Part shown: positions 1-7,801 of the stretch, one piece after another
Numbering within the stretch: position 1 is the stretch's first letter
Layout of the letters: each line of letters begins with the position of its first letter
Assembly: GCA_937884735.1 (NCBI GenBank)
Contig: CAKZYI010000648.1
Span: 1-11,927 of the forward strand
Source: an uncultured Pleurocapsa sp.
GTDB taxonomy: Bacteria; Cyanobacteriota; Cyanobacteriia; Cyanobacteriales; Xenococcaceae
DNA length: 11,927 nucleotides
Direction of reading: 5' to 3'
Made by a program: the position numbers and the translations under genes
Notes under the pieces: generated by a model
Seen by the model: the letters and a program-made list of their open reading frames with translations, nothing else
The model's database searches: none
What the model was told of the DNA's origin: nothing

Positions 1-539
1 CCCAGATCTGGCTGTAAAAACACCAATCCCCAGGGAACAGCAGTAATTGCTAAGGTTCTGATCACTGTTTTTAGGTTGGCACCGTCTTGGTTGTGTAACA
101 ATGCGGCTAAAACAATTACCATCCCAATTTTGGCAAACTCAGAAGGCTGGACATTAAACCCCGCAATTGTAATCCAGCGTTGCGCTCCTTTTGCTGTTAC
201 CCCTGTAACCATAACTGCAACCAAAGAAAGATTGGTGAAGGCGTAAATTATCCAATACCAGCGCAATAAGGTTTGATAACGCCAACGAGATAAAAGCATC
301 ACCAAAATCGACCCCAACATGCCAATTGTCCAATGTTGGTAACTATAGTTGTGCCTTGTACCTAACTCAGTACTGTAAATTGCAAAACCTCCAAACGTGG
401 TCAATCCCATCACGGACAATAGTAAAATCCAGTCTAACTGCCGCCAAGATTGAAGAAAAGACAAAATAGACTGTACAAAATACTTCAGATTTACTTGAGA
501 ATCCCTAGATTTTCTGGATTGAGGGCGAGATTTAATCAC
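1..539 (-). CDS. rodA: RodA/FtsW-type (SEDS) peptidoglycan polymerase, 5' part
   Basis: This is the N-terminal 179 codons of a SEDS-family integral membrane protein; the rest lies left of the window. SEDS proteins polymerise peptidoglycan glycan strands from lipid II, RodA in the elongation machinery and FtsW in the divisome. Several hydrophobic membrane segments are visible (the first starts at LDWILLLSVMGLTTFGGFAI), followed by the family signatures KGAQRWI and NVQPSEFAKIGM and the partial motif FLQPDLG at the window edge. The start is GTG at 539-537: an in-frame TAA at 545-543 leaves only one codon between them, and an AAGG ribosome site (549-546) sits six bases upstream. The QPSEFAK region and general wording fit RodA better than FtsW, but the distinction is not certain from this half. 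It is divergent from the gene at 701 across 161 bp. Confidence 0.88.
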   Translation of the reverse strand, partial: MIKSRPQSRKSRDSQVNLKYFVQSILSFLQSWRQLDWILLLSVMGLTTFGGFAIYSTELGTRHNYSYQHWTIGMLGSILVMLLSRWRYQTLLRWYWIIYAFTNLSLVAVMVTGVTAKGAQRWITIAGFNVQPSEFAKIGMVIVLAALLHNQDGANLKTVIRTLAITAVPWGLVFLQPDL

Positions 540-700
540 TGTTTACCTTGAGTAGGGCTGTGGAAATAGTAGAAAGTTTGATTGAGCTGATATTTTAATT
601 TTACGAGTCGGGAATGCTGAATATAAGTCAGTTTTTAAATGAGTTTTAACTAATTTATCTCACAACCATATTCAATTTTATTGAACCTAAGTATCATCTC

Positions 701-1168
701 ATGAGAAAAATACTACTCCCGATTCTATCGACTATTTTCAGTTTGACAACCCTTTTCACAGTAGAAAGAGTCTCAGCTCAAACTGAATTAAATAGCTGTC
801 ATAATTTGAATGATTACTCTACCGAAGTTAATTCTTGTCAGTCTAATACTAGTAAGCTAAGTCAACAAAAATGGCGCATACTAATGAAGAAATATTATCG
901 AACTCGCTACAGAAATAAATTTCAAGAAGATAATAGTTTTCTAAGTTTGAAAGAAGTAAATCGTTTACTTGGTTTCTCTGGGAAAAGAAATAAAATAAAA
1001 AAGGGAGGCTCTCATCAATATTTATCTTGGCAAGATAAAGAAGATCCTAACAAAAAGATTGAAGCAGTATTTGTTTATTATCATCTTGTAGGTTTAAGAA
1101 GCAAAGGATTTGATCGCTCAGAACTTCACAAGCTCAAAACTCCAACTTCTTATATTGGCGATCGCTAA
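701..1168 (+). CDS. Small secreted protein with a BamE/SmpA-like C-terminal stretch
   Basis: The 155-residue protein has a clear signal peptide: MRKILL, a hydrophobic core to about residue 20, then VSA followed by Q, predicting cleavage after residue 26. The mature part begins with a short segment holding two cysteines (C33, C46) that could form a disulfide. Residues 81-127 read like a BamE/SmpA-type fold: LSLKEVNRLLGFSG, a basic loop, then QYLSWQDKEDP and a strand with EAVFVYYHLVGL. In that family the pattern is a helix with a V-x-x-LLG turn followed by strands carrying Y-x-W and a V-x-F strand. There is no lipobox cysteine, so it is probably periplasmic rather than a lipoprotein. This assignment is by pattern and tentative; no function can be claimed. 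It converges on mobA with a 27-bp gap, and a HIP1 site overlaps its last codons. Confidence 0.7.
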   Translation: MRKILLPILSTIFSLTTLFTVERVSAQTELNSCHNLNDYSTEVNSCQSNTSKLSQQKWRILMKKYYRTRYRNKFQEDNSFLSLKEVNRLLGFSGKRNKIKKGGSHQYLSWQDKEDPNKKIEAVFVYYHLVGLRSKGFDRSELHKLKTPTSYIGDR

Positions 1169-1195
1169 TAAACTTGCCATAAAACAAGCTAAAAA

Positions 1196-1798
1196 TCAAC
1201 TAATTGATTGCCAATCTTCAGGAGTATTACAGTTAAATAAACAACTACGGTCTTTTAATATTAGTTCTTTGACAGGATGTTTTCCTAACCAACTTTGAAA
1301 AGATCTTCCTCCATTTTCGATATAAGGCTCAAGGGAGGATAAACAACTGTGACGATAAAAACCACATAATGCTTCCCAGCCTTTAAAATTGCGCGGTAAA
1401 AGAGCAATTTCTGTGGGTAATACTGTTGTCAAACTTGCCGACCACTGTTTTACTTGAGACGAAGATAAATAGGGCAAATCACAAGCTAATAATAATACCC
1501 ATTCAGTTTGAACCAAACCCAAAGCCTGAACAAATCCAATTATAGGCGCGTTAGATTTTGCATTCAAGACCAATTTCTCTTTTACCAATCGGCAGCGAGG
1601 AGATGAAATGAACAGGTATCTCTCAATCCAGGGAGTGACTACATAAACAATGATACTAACTTCTGTGGCGATCGCACAAACTTTATGTAGTAGGGTCTGA
1701 TTTCCTATAGTTAATAAGGCTTTATCTTGCCCCATGCGTGAGCTTTCTCCTCCTGCCAAGACAATTGCCGTAATTTCATTCCCAATCGATTTGGTCAT
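1196..1798 (-). CDS. mobA: Molybdenum cofactor guanylyltransferase (MobA)
   Basis: MobA transfers GMP from GTP to Mo-molybdopterin to make the bis-MGD cofactor used by enzymes such as nitrate reductase; it acts in the cytosol. The 200-residue product has the nucleotidyltransferase fold signature near the N terminus, LAGGESSRMGQDKALL (residues 14-29), with the Arg and Lys that contact GTP. ACDLPY (105-110) holds the metal-binding Asp, and NCNTPEDW (189-196) is the typical C-terminal motif. Length matches the family (about 190-200). The usual G-P-L-x-G loop is changed to NAPIIGF (83-89), so the first glycine is missing; this may be lineage variation. The start ATG at 1798 lies 34 bp from the divergently read membrane-protein gene, so any promoters must overlap or lie inside the neighbouring gene. 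Confidence 0.93.
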   Translation of the reverse strand: MTKSIGNEITAIVLAGGESSRMGQDKALLTIGNQTLLHKVCAIATEVSIIVYVVTPWIERYLFISSPRCRLVKEKLVLNAKSNAPIIGFVQALGLVQTEWVLLLACDLPYLSSSQVKQWSASLTTVLPTEIALLPRNFKGWEALCGFYRHSCLSSLEPYIENGGRSFQSWLGKHPVKELILKDRSCLFNCNTPEDWQSIS

Positions 1799-1832
1799 TA
1801 AACTTTATATTGATAATTCAACAACTAGATTT

Positions 1833-2174
1833 ATGAATAACCAACTTTTACATCTCCAGAAGGTAGAGCGACATCTCAAGCTTTGGATTTATTTATTACC
1901 TGTTGTTGGGATTATTCCTGCTGTCTGGACATTGTATCGAATTACCAAAAATAAACAAACTAATCTTGACGAATATCGGGAACAAAAAAAAGCCAGTCAC
2001 CTATCTTTTCGATTATCTCTAATGTGGTTAATTTCATATTCTTCTTTATCCCTGGGCGCGTTTAGTGCTTCGGAAATAATGTCTTTTCGCTTGCTTTATG
2101 CTAACGCTATTTTGACTACTGCCTATTTTATAACTTGCACCGTCATGATGATCCGTTTAGGGAAAAAAAGTTAG
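1833..2174 (+). CDS. Small three-helix membrane protein, unknown function
   Basis: The 113-residue protein has three likely membrane segments: residues 16-36 (LKLWIYLLPVVGIIPAVW), about 60-80 and 86-107, with a positively charged loop between the first two (RITKNKQ, YREQKKAS) and a basic C terminus. I chose the ATG at 1833, not an upstream in-frame ATG at 1734, because the earlier 33 codons lie entirely on the complementary strand of the mobA 5' end and encode no hydrophobic or conserved pattern, while MNNQLLHLQKVERHLK is a natural amphipathic lead-in. No family can be named with confidence; it resembles small DUF4870-like membrane proteins only in layout. It precedes the LCP ligase gene on the same strand, but a 341-bp gap argues against tight co-transcription. 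Confidence 0.7.
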   Translation: MNNQLLHLQKVERHLKLWIYLLPVVGIIPAVWTLYRITKNKQTNLDEYREQKKASHLSFRLSLMWLISYSSLSLGAFSASEIMSFRLLYANAILTTAYFITCTVMMIRLGKKS

Positions 2175-2515
2175 GGCTTCATGAATAGCGATCAACATAT
2201 TTGCGTCTTTTGAAAAAGAACAAATTTGAAAGAGCAAAATTATGTGTCTTACAGTTGCCACTAGTTTAAACTGTCGTTACTTTAGTTAGGGAGCTAAAAT
2301 CAATCAAGTGTTTTGAAAATGCTAATGACTAAAATAAACTAACAATTCGTGCTTTTAGGTTGCATGGTCTTTCGAATAATAATTATGGCTCTGGGTATTT
2401 TTACTAACAAATAGCTGTTAATATTAATTGAATTACATTTGTTTATATCAATATCTTAACTTTCATTTAACAACATAATTAATAATTAAATTTTATTTTA
2501 GTGTGAGGGTATCCA
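2175..2515. other. 341-bp AT-rich intergenic region upstream of the LCP gene
   Basis: No ORF of more than about 16 codons with a plausible start was found on the plus strand, and no tRNA or obvious hairpin terminator. The last 120 bases are extremely AT-rich and probably hold the promoter and 5' leader of the LCP gene. The only firm signal is the GAGGG ribosome site at 2505-2509, six bases before the GTG start. Confidence 0.5.
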
Positions 2516-4057
2516 GTGTCAATTAGAAAAGCTTATCAAACAAATCCTTCGGGCAGACATTCTACAGGTCGAGTTGATTCAATTAACTACCACAACACCA
2601 CAAAAAAAAGGAAGTTGAACAAAGGAAAAGCAATTCTAGTCGGTTTGGGTTTAGCTGGTGTCTCACTAGTATCAGCAGGTGTTGGTGCATTTTTGGCTGT
2701 AGCCCTATCTACAGCTTCTCCACTACAAAAAGCAGCATTAAGCCCTGAAGAGCAAAAAGTCTTTAGTCAAGAAAAAACTGTCACTGCCAAAAACCTTACC
2801 TTGCCTGAACTCGATCGCCCTGTAAATGTTTTAGTTTTGGGCATCAAAGTAATCAGCTCTGACTTAGAAAAAAAAGGTGTAGCTTTTGAAAAGCAGGATG
2901 TTGGTTATCTTCACTTGGTTAACTCTTTTGACGGTTTGAGTGATAGTATGCTGCTCCTTCGTTTCGATCCTAAGGAGGAAAAAGTATCAGTACTGTCTAT
3001 TCCCAGAGACACTAGAGTTTATATTGATGGATACGGCGTTAGAAAAATCAATCACGCCAATGAATATGGAGGTCCAGCATTAGCAGCATCCACTACAAGC
3101 GAGCTGTTGGGAGGGATAAATATAGACCGCTATGTCAGGGTCAATGTTCAGGGGGTAGAAAAACTAATTGATGCTTTGGGTGGAGTGACAGTTAACGTCC
3201 CCAAAGATATGAAATATAACGATTTTAGCCAACATCTCTATATTGACCTAAAAAAAGGTATTCAGCATCTAGATGGCGACAAGGCAATGCAGTTTTTGCG
3301 CTATCGTTACGATGGCTATGGTGATATATCGCGGGTACAGCGTCAACAAATGTTAATGCGGTCAGCAGTAGAACAAAGTCTAAAACCCGCTACTGTAGTA
3401 AAAATACCTAAGATTCTCTCTGTAATTCAGTCCCATCTCGACACTAATTTGACCGTTAGAGAATTGATGGCATTGGCTAATTTTGCCTCAGAAAGAGATA
3501 GATCGAATATCAATATGATGATGTTACCTGGTGATTTTAATAGTGGAGATGAAACCGTAAGTTATTGGTTGCCACATCATAAAAGCATTAATAAATTGAT
3601 GACCAATCACTTTAATTTGCCATCCTATGCCCAAGATTATAGTGAAGTTAAAGATCGCTTCCCAACTTCAGGTAATGATATTCATGTGCGTCATCCTAAA
3701 ATTAGGATTGCAGTACAAGACAGTACGAAAGATCAGCAAGTTTTGCAGTCTGCATTGGATACTCTAAGAGCAGCAGGTTATACGAGAGTATTTGCTGCTA
3801 AAAACTGGCAAGATCCCCTATCTAGTACTAGAGTAATTGCTCAGTCTGGAGATAGCAATGCAGCCAAAGAAGTCAAATCTATTTTGGGCGTGGGAGAAGT
3901 AGTAGTAGAAAGCACAGGATATTTAAAATCTGATATTACTGTGCAGATTGGTCGTGACTGGGAAAAACACATCAAAAATCTGATTGAGCTAGACTCAAAA
4001 GCCGACCGAGAATTTGATAAGCAATCAGATTTCCAGAGTAATTTCGAGCAATATTAA
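2516..4057 (+). CDS. LytR-CpsA-Psr (LCP) family envelope glycopolymer ligase with LytR_C domain
   Basis: LCP enzymes move undecaprenyl-phosphate-linked glycopolymers onto cell-wall peptidoglycan, outside the cytoplasmic membrane. The 513-residue protein has a basic cytosolic N terminus, one membrane anchor (about residues 39-66), then an LCP catalytic domain at about 103-290. Visible motifs are VNVLVLGI (103-110), DSMLLLRFD (143-151), SIPRDTRV (161-168) with the conserved Arg that binds the pyrophosphate, KINHANEYGG (177-186), LIDALGGVTVNVP (217-229), FLRYRYD (260-266) and DISRVQRQQ (270-278). A second domain (about 394-483, from PKIRIAVQDST to ITVQIGRDW) matches the LytR C-terminal domain. 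Start is GTG at 2516 behind a good GAGGG site. It converges on the HTH gene, only 18 bp from that gene's ancestral stop. In cyanobacteria the acceptor polymer is not established, so the substrate is open. Confidence 0.93.
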   Translation: MSIRKAYQTNPSGRHSTGRVDSINYHNTTKKRKLNKGKAILVGLGLAGVSLVSAGVGAFLAVALSTASPLQKAALSPEEQKVFSQEKTVTAKNLTLPELDRPVNVLVLGIKVISSDLEKKGVAFEKQDVGYLHLVNSFDGLSDSMLLLRFDPKEEKVSVLSIPRDTRVYIDGYGVRKINHANEYGGPALAASTTSELLGGINIDRYVRVNVQGVEKLIDALGGVTVNVPKDMKYNDFSQHLYIDLKKGIQHLDGDKAMQFLRYRYDGYGDISRVQRQQMLMRSAVEQSLKPATVVKIPKILSVIQSHLDTNLTVRELMALANFASERDRSNINMMMLPGDFNSGDETVSYWLPHHKSINKLMTNHFNLPSYAQDYSEVKDRFPTSGNDIHVRHPKIRIAVQDSTKDQQVLQSALDTLRAAGYTRVFAAKNWQDPLSSTRVIAQSGDSNAAKEVKSILGVGEVVVESTGYLKSDITVQIGRDWEKHIKNLIELDSKADREFDKQSDFQSNFEQY

Positions 4058-4075
4058 TTTTTTCCTATTGTCAGG

Positions 4076-5275
4076 TCAAGTAGAAAGAGAATAAATCTGT
4101 CCGTCGATTAGCAGCCTAGTAATACCTTTTTCTTGAAGATGGCGGGAAGTTTTTTGTAACATACGACCATCTGGCACTTTAATTACTCGTTCGCGACGGT
4201 GGGAAAAACGCTTGGCAATACGGTGATTGTCAAATACAGGTAAAGTTCTCTGTCTTATTTCATCCTGAGGAATATCTCCTAAATCAGCAAATTCAGCCAG
4301 GGGTTATACTATCAATTCCGCAGAACGATCTATTACCAAATAGCAAGTTCGAGGGAAACTAGCTTGGGAAAGGGGCAAAATTTCTAAATCACTAAAATTA
4401 GTATCTCCTCTAGAGTAGGTTACGACTGCTTCAGTTTCTTCTTCCCAATCCTCTTCATCTTCCTCGTCTTCTTCATCATTAATGTCCTCTAGATCTTCTC
4501 CCAACATTTCTTTGAGAGTAATTAAATCTACTTCGTTTTCATCATCATCTTCAAGATCTGAAGACTCTGTAGAGCTGGACTTATCGCGTTTGAGAATTAA
4601 ATTATTATTTTTAGAGGATTTGTCTAATTCATCATCGATCGCAGTTTCTTTTGGCTTTTTATCAATAATGAGCTTGGCTAGCTTTTCTTCTTCTATTTCT
4701 TCAGTTGTTTCTTCCGTGGTTTCTACCTGTTCTTCTGCTTCTATAGTAGGTACTGTTGCCAAAGATTCAGGCTCATCACTAGCCGAAGAACGGCGACGAC
4801 GACGACGCTTAGGAATAGATTCAGATTCAGTCTCGGCGATTTCGGATTCTTCAGTTTTGGTAGCTGCAATCTCAGCAGACTCAATATCTGGTTCTTTAAC
4901 TGCTGTTTCAGTAACCTCTATCAAATCAGATTTGGATTTGGATTTAGATGAAGACTTTTTACGAGTGTTTTTGGCTTTAGAGGTGGTTTCTTTTTTTTGC
5001 TTGGTTTTTTTCTTAGCTTTAGCAGCAGTTTCTTTTTCCTGTTTTGTCTCTTTTTTAGCTTTAGCACTGGTTTCCCCTCTAGGAGTACGAGCCAAGCGTT
5101 TTTGTTGAATCAGATCCTCATATTCTGTAGAAGATAATTTATTCTTAAGAAAGCGACTAATTGTAGAACTACTCACCTCATAACGATTTGCCAGGGTTGA
5201 GGTGGTAGCTTCAGAATTACGATATAGCTGAAGAATCTCTTGCTTATCATCTTCGGTTAGTTTTCTGGGACTCAT
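4076..5275 (-). pseudogene. HTH-domain protein with charged low-complexity middle and conserved C terminus, interrupted by in-frame TAA
   Basis: The frame opens at ATG 5275 with a helix-turn-helix (residues 7-47, TEDDKQEILQLYR to SSSTISRFLKNKL), related in style to transposase-type or Psq HTHs. A lysine-rich tandem repeat follows (71-98), then an Arg run at 157-162, long Glu/Asp-rich stretches (181-197, 240-282), and a folded C-terminal part starting PRTCYLVIDR (308-316). A TAA at 4306-4304 stops it at 323 residues, but the same frame continues without interruption for 75 more residues (PLAEFADLGDIP, TLPVFDNHRIAKRFS, VIKVPDGRMLQKTS, GITRLLIDGQIYSL) to TGA at 4078-4076. The protein-like tail shows that the stop splits one domain. 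Outcomes: pseudogene, truncated protein, readthrough or base-call error. By its make-up it is probably a DNA-binding or nucleoid-type protein; no function is proven. Confidence 0.82.
4982..5065 (-). repeat. Tandem 42-bp repeat coding a 14-residue Lys-rich unit
   Basis: Two imperfect 42-bp copies (5065-5024 and 5023-4982 on the minus strand) encode AKAKKETKQEKETA and AKAKKKTKQKKETT, residues 71-98 of the HTH protein. A decayed third start, SKAKN, follows. The repeat forms a basic linker between the HTH and the acidic region and is a likely site of length variation by slippage. Confidence 0.85.
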
Positions 5276-5422
5276 GCTTTCTTAATCCAACTTGCGATCT
5301 GGTTTGGCTGTATTATTTCACCGTAACAATTATAGAGCTTCGGTGATTTATATAGTATGCAATTAATCGAGACAGTATTGAGATTTTATCTTAGAATAAA
5401 GCGATCGCATTTACTAAGTTTC

Positions 5423-6031
5423 TCAATTTCCTTGCCAACGTTCGAGAGGAATACAGTCAATATCTAGGGTATCTAAAGTACGAGCAACTACAAAATCTAC
5501 CAAATCCTCGATAGTTTTGGGATGATGATACCAAGCAGGAATCGCAGGAACTATTTTAACTCCTGCCTCAGCCAAAGTCGTCAAATTCCGCAGGTGAATT
5601 AGACTAAATGGTGTCTCTCTGGGAACTACGACCAGGGGTTTTCCTTCTTTAATTTGAACATCTGCCGCTCTTTCTAAAAGATCGGAACTTAAACCACTGG
5701 CAATTTTAGCTATTGTACTCATACTAGAGGGAATAATCACCATGCCCAGGGTACGAAAAGAGCCACTGGCGATATTATCCCCCACATCACCCCAACGGTG
5801 GCAATTTAGTTTACCTCCCTGCATTACTCCAGCTTTTTCCCGCCAAAAAAATTCTTGTTTATCTGGCTCGGAAGGCATTTTGATATTTTCTTCTGCTTGC
5901 CAAACCATATAGGTTGCGCGGGAAGCTACTAGCTCGATTGTATAGTCAGCAGCCAATAGATATTTCAAAGCGCGTACAGCATAAATTAGTCCAGACGCGC
6001 CACTTACGCCGACAATCAGAGGTTTAGTCAT
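5423..6031 (-). CDS. ubiX: Flavin prenyltransferase UbiX
   Basis: UbiX joins dimethylallyl phosphate to FMN, making the prenylated flavin cofactor needed by the decarboxylase UbiD, here most likely for plastoquinone synthesis. The 202-residue product has the flavin-binding GVSGASG (8-14), the IPSSMSTIAKIASG stretch (100-113), the substrate-phosphate motif PRETPFSLIHLRNL (137-150) and the C-terminal PAIPAWYHHPKTIEDLVDFVVARTLD (starting at 162). These are complete and the length is normal. It sits 12 bp after the HEAT-repeat gene on the same strand, so the two are very probably one operon. Downstream, 147 bp with a HIP1 site separates it from the HTH gene. The start ATG at 6031 is followed directly by the first beta strand (KPLIVGVSG), which supports it. 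Confidence 0.95.
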   Translation of the reverse strand: MTKPLIVGVSGASGLIYAVRALKYLLAADYTIELVASRATYMVWQAEENIKMPSEPDKQEFFWREKAGVMQGGKLNCHRWGDVGDNIASGSFRTLGMVIIPSSMSTIAKIASGLSSDLLERAADVQIKEGKPLVVVPRETPFSLIHLRNLTTLAEAGVKIVPAIPAWYHHPKTIEDLVDFVVARTLDTLDIDCIPLERWQGN

Positions 6032-6043
6032 GTAATAGTTATC

Positions 6044-6796
6044 TTAAATTAATCCTTCAAATTCTAGTTCTTCGATCATCTGTAAGCCACGAGGATCGCC
6101 GACTTTGAGGATAGCACTTCTAGCGTCATCTTTGACACCATAATCTTCGTCTTCCACCAAAGATTCAATCAAAGCATCGATTGCCGTAGCATAAACTACG
6201 TTTGACGGTAACTCTCTACATAGTTGTCCAATTGCCCAAGCACAGTTACTACGTACTGCTGCGGTAGCATCTCTTCTCAACCCCTGAATTAAGGGAGGAA
6301 TTGCCGAAATAATGTCTTTGTAGTTCAAAGGAGCGATCTGTGCCAAACCGCTTGCTGCCCAAAGTCTAACCGCCGAAATATCGGTTTTTAGGGCATGAAT
6401 CAAAGGCTGAAGCGCACGAGAATCTTTGCTATTCCCTAATGCCCATACTATTCCCTTGCGAACATAGCCATTCAAATCCCTTTCTAGTAGCTTAATCAAT
6501 GGCTCAACAGCATTTACGTCGGTGTTGCGCCCTAGGGCATAAGTTGTACTTACCCGAACTAAAGGACAAACATCTTCAAGCAGCTCAATTAGTAATGGAA
6601 TAGAGCGCGGATCTTTTAGCTCGCAAAAAGCTCTGGCTGCTAACATTCTTTCTGAGGGAACTTCAGATTCAAGTAAAAACAGCATTCTTTCTGGATCTGG
6701 AGGCGGAATTTCCGCTGCTTCTGCTGCTGAATTGATTCGATCTAGAGGACTATTTGCTTCGGTTTCTATTATGTTTAGTTCATCATTTTTCATCAT
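6044..6796 (-). CDS. HEAT-repeat (PBS-lyase-like) protein, IaiH-type
   Basis: The 250-residue protein is an alpha-solenoid of about five to six HEAT repeats from residue 35 to 240. Each holds a pattern such as DPRSIPLLIELLED-x-VR-x-ALG: seen at 62-89, 93-121, 125-152, 163-192 and 204-232. The first 30 residues are acidic and likely unstructured. Such repeats bind other proteins and occur in phycobilin lyases, but the lyase catalytic features are not evident, so a scaffold role is more likely. From memory, Synechocystis has a similar protein (IaiH, an IscA-interacting HEAT protein) encoded beside ubiX; that would link this gene to iron-sulfur handling, but it needs a sequence comparison. It is the first gene of the pair with ubiX. 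Two adjacent ATGs (6796, 6793) could both serve as start. Confidence 0.88.
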   Translation of the reverse strand: MMKNDELNIIETEANSPLDRINSAAEAAEIPPPDPERMLFLLESEVPSERMLAARAFCELKDPRSIPLLIELLEDVCPLVRVSTTYALGRNTDVNAVEPLIKLLERDLNGYVRKGIVWALGNSKDSRALQPLIHALKTDISAVRLWAASGLAQIAPLNYKDIISAIPPLIQGLRRDATAAVRSNCAWAIGQLCRELPSNVVYATAIDALIESLVEDEDYGVKDDARSAILKVGDPRGLQMIEELEFEGLI

Positions 6797-6913
6797 CGCT
6801 CTTAGTCACTCTTTTTGTTATCCAATCCTTAGCAGTCTATAAAGTCTTATATTCTACGTCTTTTTATATTCTTATACTACTATTGGATCGTTAGAACCGT
6901 AATTTTCCCCCTT

Positions 6914-7654
6914 CTATTCTTCGTTTGTTCTAACTGAAAAAAAAGCTTCTTGAGCAGCAGCCTGTTCTGAAACTTTTTTAGAACGTCCATAACCTTTGCC
7001 CAAAAAGCGTTCTTTAAGCCATACTTCTGCTATGAAGCGGTGATTTAAAGTGTCTTCATCTTTACTAGCTTTTGATGCTTTAAATTCTTTGTTTTCTCGT
7101 ACTCGATATTCTGGCAATATTTTATATTTTCTTTGAGTCCATTCCTGCAAGGCATCTTTATAATTGAAGCGGGCTGGGTCGTCAAAAACTTCTGCAGATC
7201 TAACTAGCAAAATGCGATCGAGCCAAGGACGAATCAAATCCATATTGTGAGTACTCAAGTACAGTGCGCCAAGTACTGCCTCAAAAGCATCAGCTAGCCA
7301 AGACTGCCTACCTGAAGGATTTCCTGTCGCATTGTTCCCAATCAACAAATAGGGTTCAAGACCATAATATTCTGCCAACTCCGCCAAAATACGATCGCTC
7401 ACAAGAATAGATCTGACCGCTGCAAACTCTCCAACAGGCTCTTGGGGATAAGTTTCAAGCAATAATTCCGCTGAGATAAGTCTTACAACCGAATCACCAA
7501 CAAATTCTAACTGTTCGTAGTTATGGGTGCGGGAAATACTGGGATGAGTTAAAGCTAAATCTAATAATGACCATTCAACAGGTGCTGTAGCGGATAAACC
7601 TTACTTTTGAACAAATTTTTGTAATTGTTTTTGTCTTCTAGAATCTACAAACAT
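6914..7654 (-). pseudogene. rnc: Ribonuclease III, interrupted by in-frame TAA at codon 18
   Basis: RNase III cleaves double-stranded RNA in rRNA, mRNA and antisense processing. Read from ATG 7654 the frame gives MFVDSRRQKQLQKFVQK, then TAA (7603-7601), then continues in the same frame GLSATAPVEWSLLDLALTHP. The catalytic signature NYEQLEFVGDSVV (45-57, with E50 and D54) and the second acidic pair in WLADAFEAVLGALYLS (D122, E125) are intact, followed by a dsRNA-binding domain (about 164-239, ending KKVSEQAAAQEAFF). No ATG, GTG or TTG lies in frame between the stop and TTG at 7462, and starting there would delete E50 and D54. So without readthrough no active enzyme can be made. The rest is undecayed, suggesting a recent mutation (for example TTA to TAA) or a base-call error. 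Cyanobacteria often carry more than one RNase III homologue, so loss may be tolerated. It lies about 22 bp downstream of rnpB. Confidence 0.87.
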
Positions 7655-7801
7655 TTAGGTCTACAAAAAATGAGATGGAGAGAGTTAGAACGTAAGCCGG
7701 ATTCTGTTCTCAACTTTAGTCATGCCTTGACACAAATTTTGGTTGAGGGTAGTTATCTATCTAGGATGTTTGTTACCAAACACCTCATGCGGTACTCCAA
7801 C

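Noticed and set aside
1110..1298. 62-residue plus-strand ORF
   Set aside because: It overlaps the ends of the secreted-protein gene and mobA and shows no start signal or domain.
4482..5108. 208-residue Ser/Asp/Val-rich plus-strand ORF
   Set aside because: It is the complement of the low-complexity Lys/Glu region of the HTH gene; its composition follows from that strand and it lacks independent signals.
4304..7603. TAA reassigned as a sense codon
   Set aside because: TAA ends the LCP, secreted-protein, ycf20 and glycerate kinase frames normally, and the third lesion is a deletion.
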